A stretch of 17,912 nucleotides of DNA from Mycoemilia scoparia (Eukaryota > Kickxellomycota > Kickxellomycetes > Kickxellales > Kickxellaceae), in contig JANBPU010000310.1 in the NCBI GenBank assembly GCA_027575805.1, positions 1 to 17,912 on the forward strand, given 5' to 3'. Of the stretch, positions 17,756-17,912 are shown piece after piece. Below the pieces are notes generated by a model. That model ran no database searches. It worked only from the letters and a program-made list of their open reading frames with translations, and had not been told where the DNA came from. The stretch's first letter is position 1; each line of letters begins with the position of its first letter. The position numbers were made by a program, and so were the translations under genes.

Positions 17756-17912
17756 TTGATTATGCTTTATATAACAATTTATTATGAAAACAATTAAAAT
17801 CTTAATAAAAGGCATAATGAACAATAATTAGAGCTAATTTGAAGATGAAAATGCTATATTATGGGTCATTGGAAATTAAAAAAATTACTAATATTATTAT
17901 GGGTTTTCTTGG

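Noticed and set aside
1..17912. CRISPR array, tRNA or rRNA genes
   Set aside because: No regularly spaced repeats and no tRNA-like or rRNA-like sequence was seen by eye on either strand.

Overview
The window looks like AT-rich nuclear DNA of a fungus, probably an early-diverging (Mucoromycota-type) lineage. The evidence is short introns (46 to 137 nt) with GTAAGT-like donors and YAG acceptors, TATA boxes followed by CT-rich leaders, proteins rich in Asn, Ser and Thr, a Tnp2/CACTA-type DNA transposon and an ECM3-like membrane transporter. The phylum is inferred from style and from the transposon, not from a marker gene.

Region 1 (1-4363) is the right-hand part of a CACTA-type transposon. It carries a leftward Tnp2-like transposase (94-2568) and, divergently, a rightward four-exon companion gene (2838-4094). 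It ends in a palindromic subterminal block (4232-4348) and a terminus reading CACTATGG inward from 4363. Both genes are open throughout except for in-frame TGA codons (two in the transposase, one in the companion). The arms of the subterminal palindrome differ partly by CG to TG/CA changes. CpG-type decay explains both best.

Region 2 (4364-7515) has a compact run of hairpins, then two tandem rightward genes for small membrane proteins with charged tails (5126-5638 and 6757-7188). Each has a similar core promoter, an upstream copy of the same ~110-bp inverted-repeat element, and a 3' UTR bracketed by a different inverted repeat.

Region 3 (7516-13209) has two leftward intronless genes for unrecognised low-complexity proteins (784 and 450 aa), possibly distant paralogues. 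Between them are a decayed CBP3-type (ubiquinol-cytochrome c chaperone) pseudogene and a short orphan ORF. A ~65-bp repeat lies at the same promoter position upstream of the 6757 gene and of the 784-aa gene.

Region 4 (13602-15989) is a leftward five-exon gene for an auxin efflux carrier (AEC)/ECM3-like transporter, including a 23-nt microexon. Region 5 (15990-17912) holds no gene that I can see; its right end is repeat-rich, with a perfect 26-bp hairpin and telomere-like G-rich and C-rich tracts facing each other.

No tRNA, rRNA or CRISPR array was seen. The genes are individual eukaryotic units and do not form an operon-like pathway. The common themes are transposon decay and local duplication.
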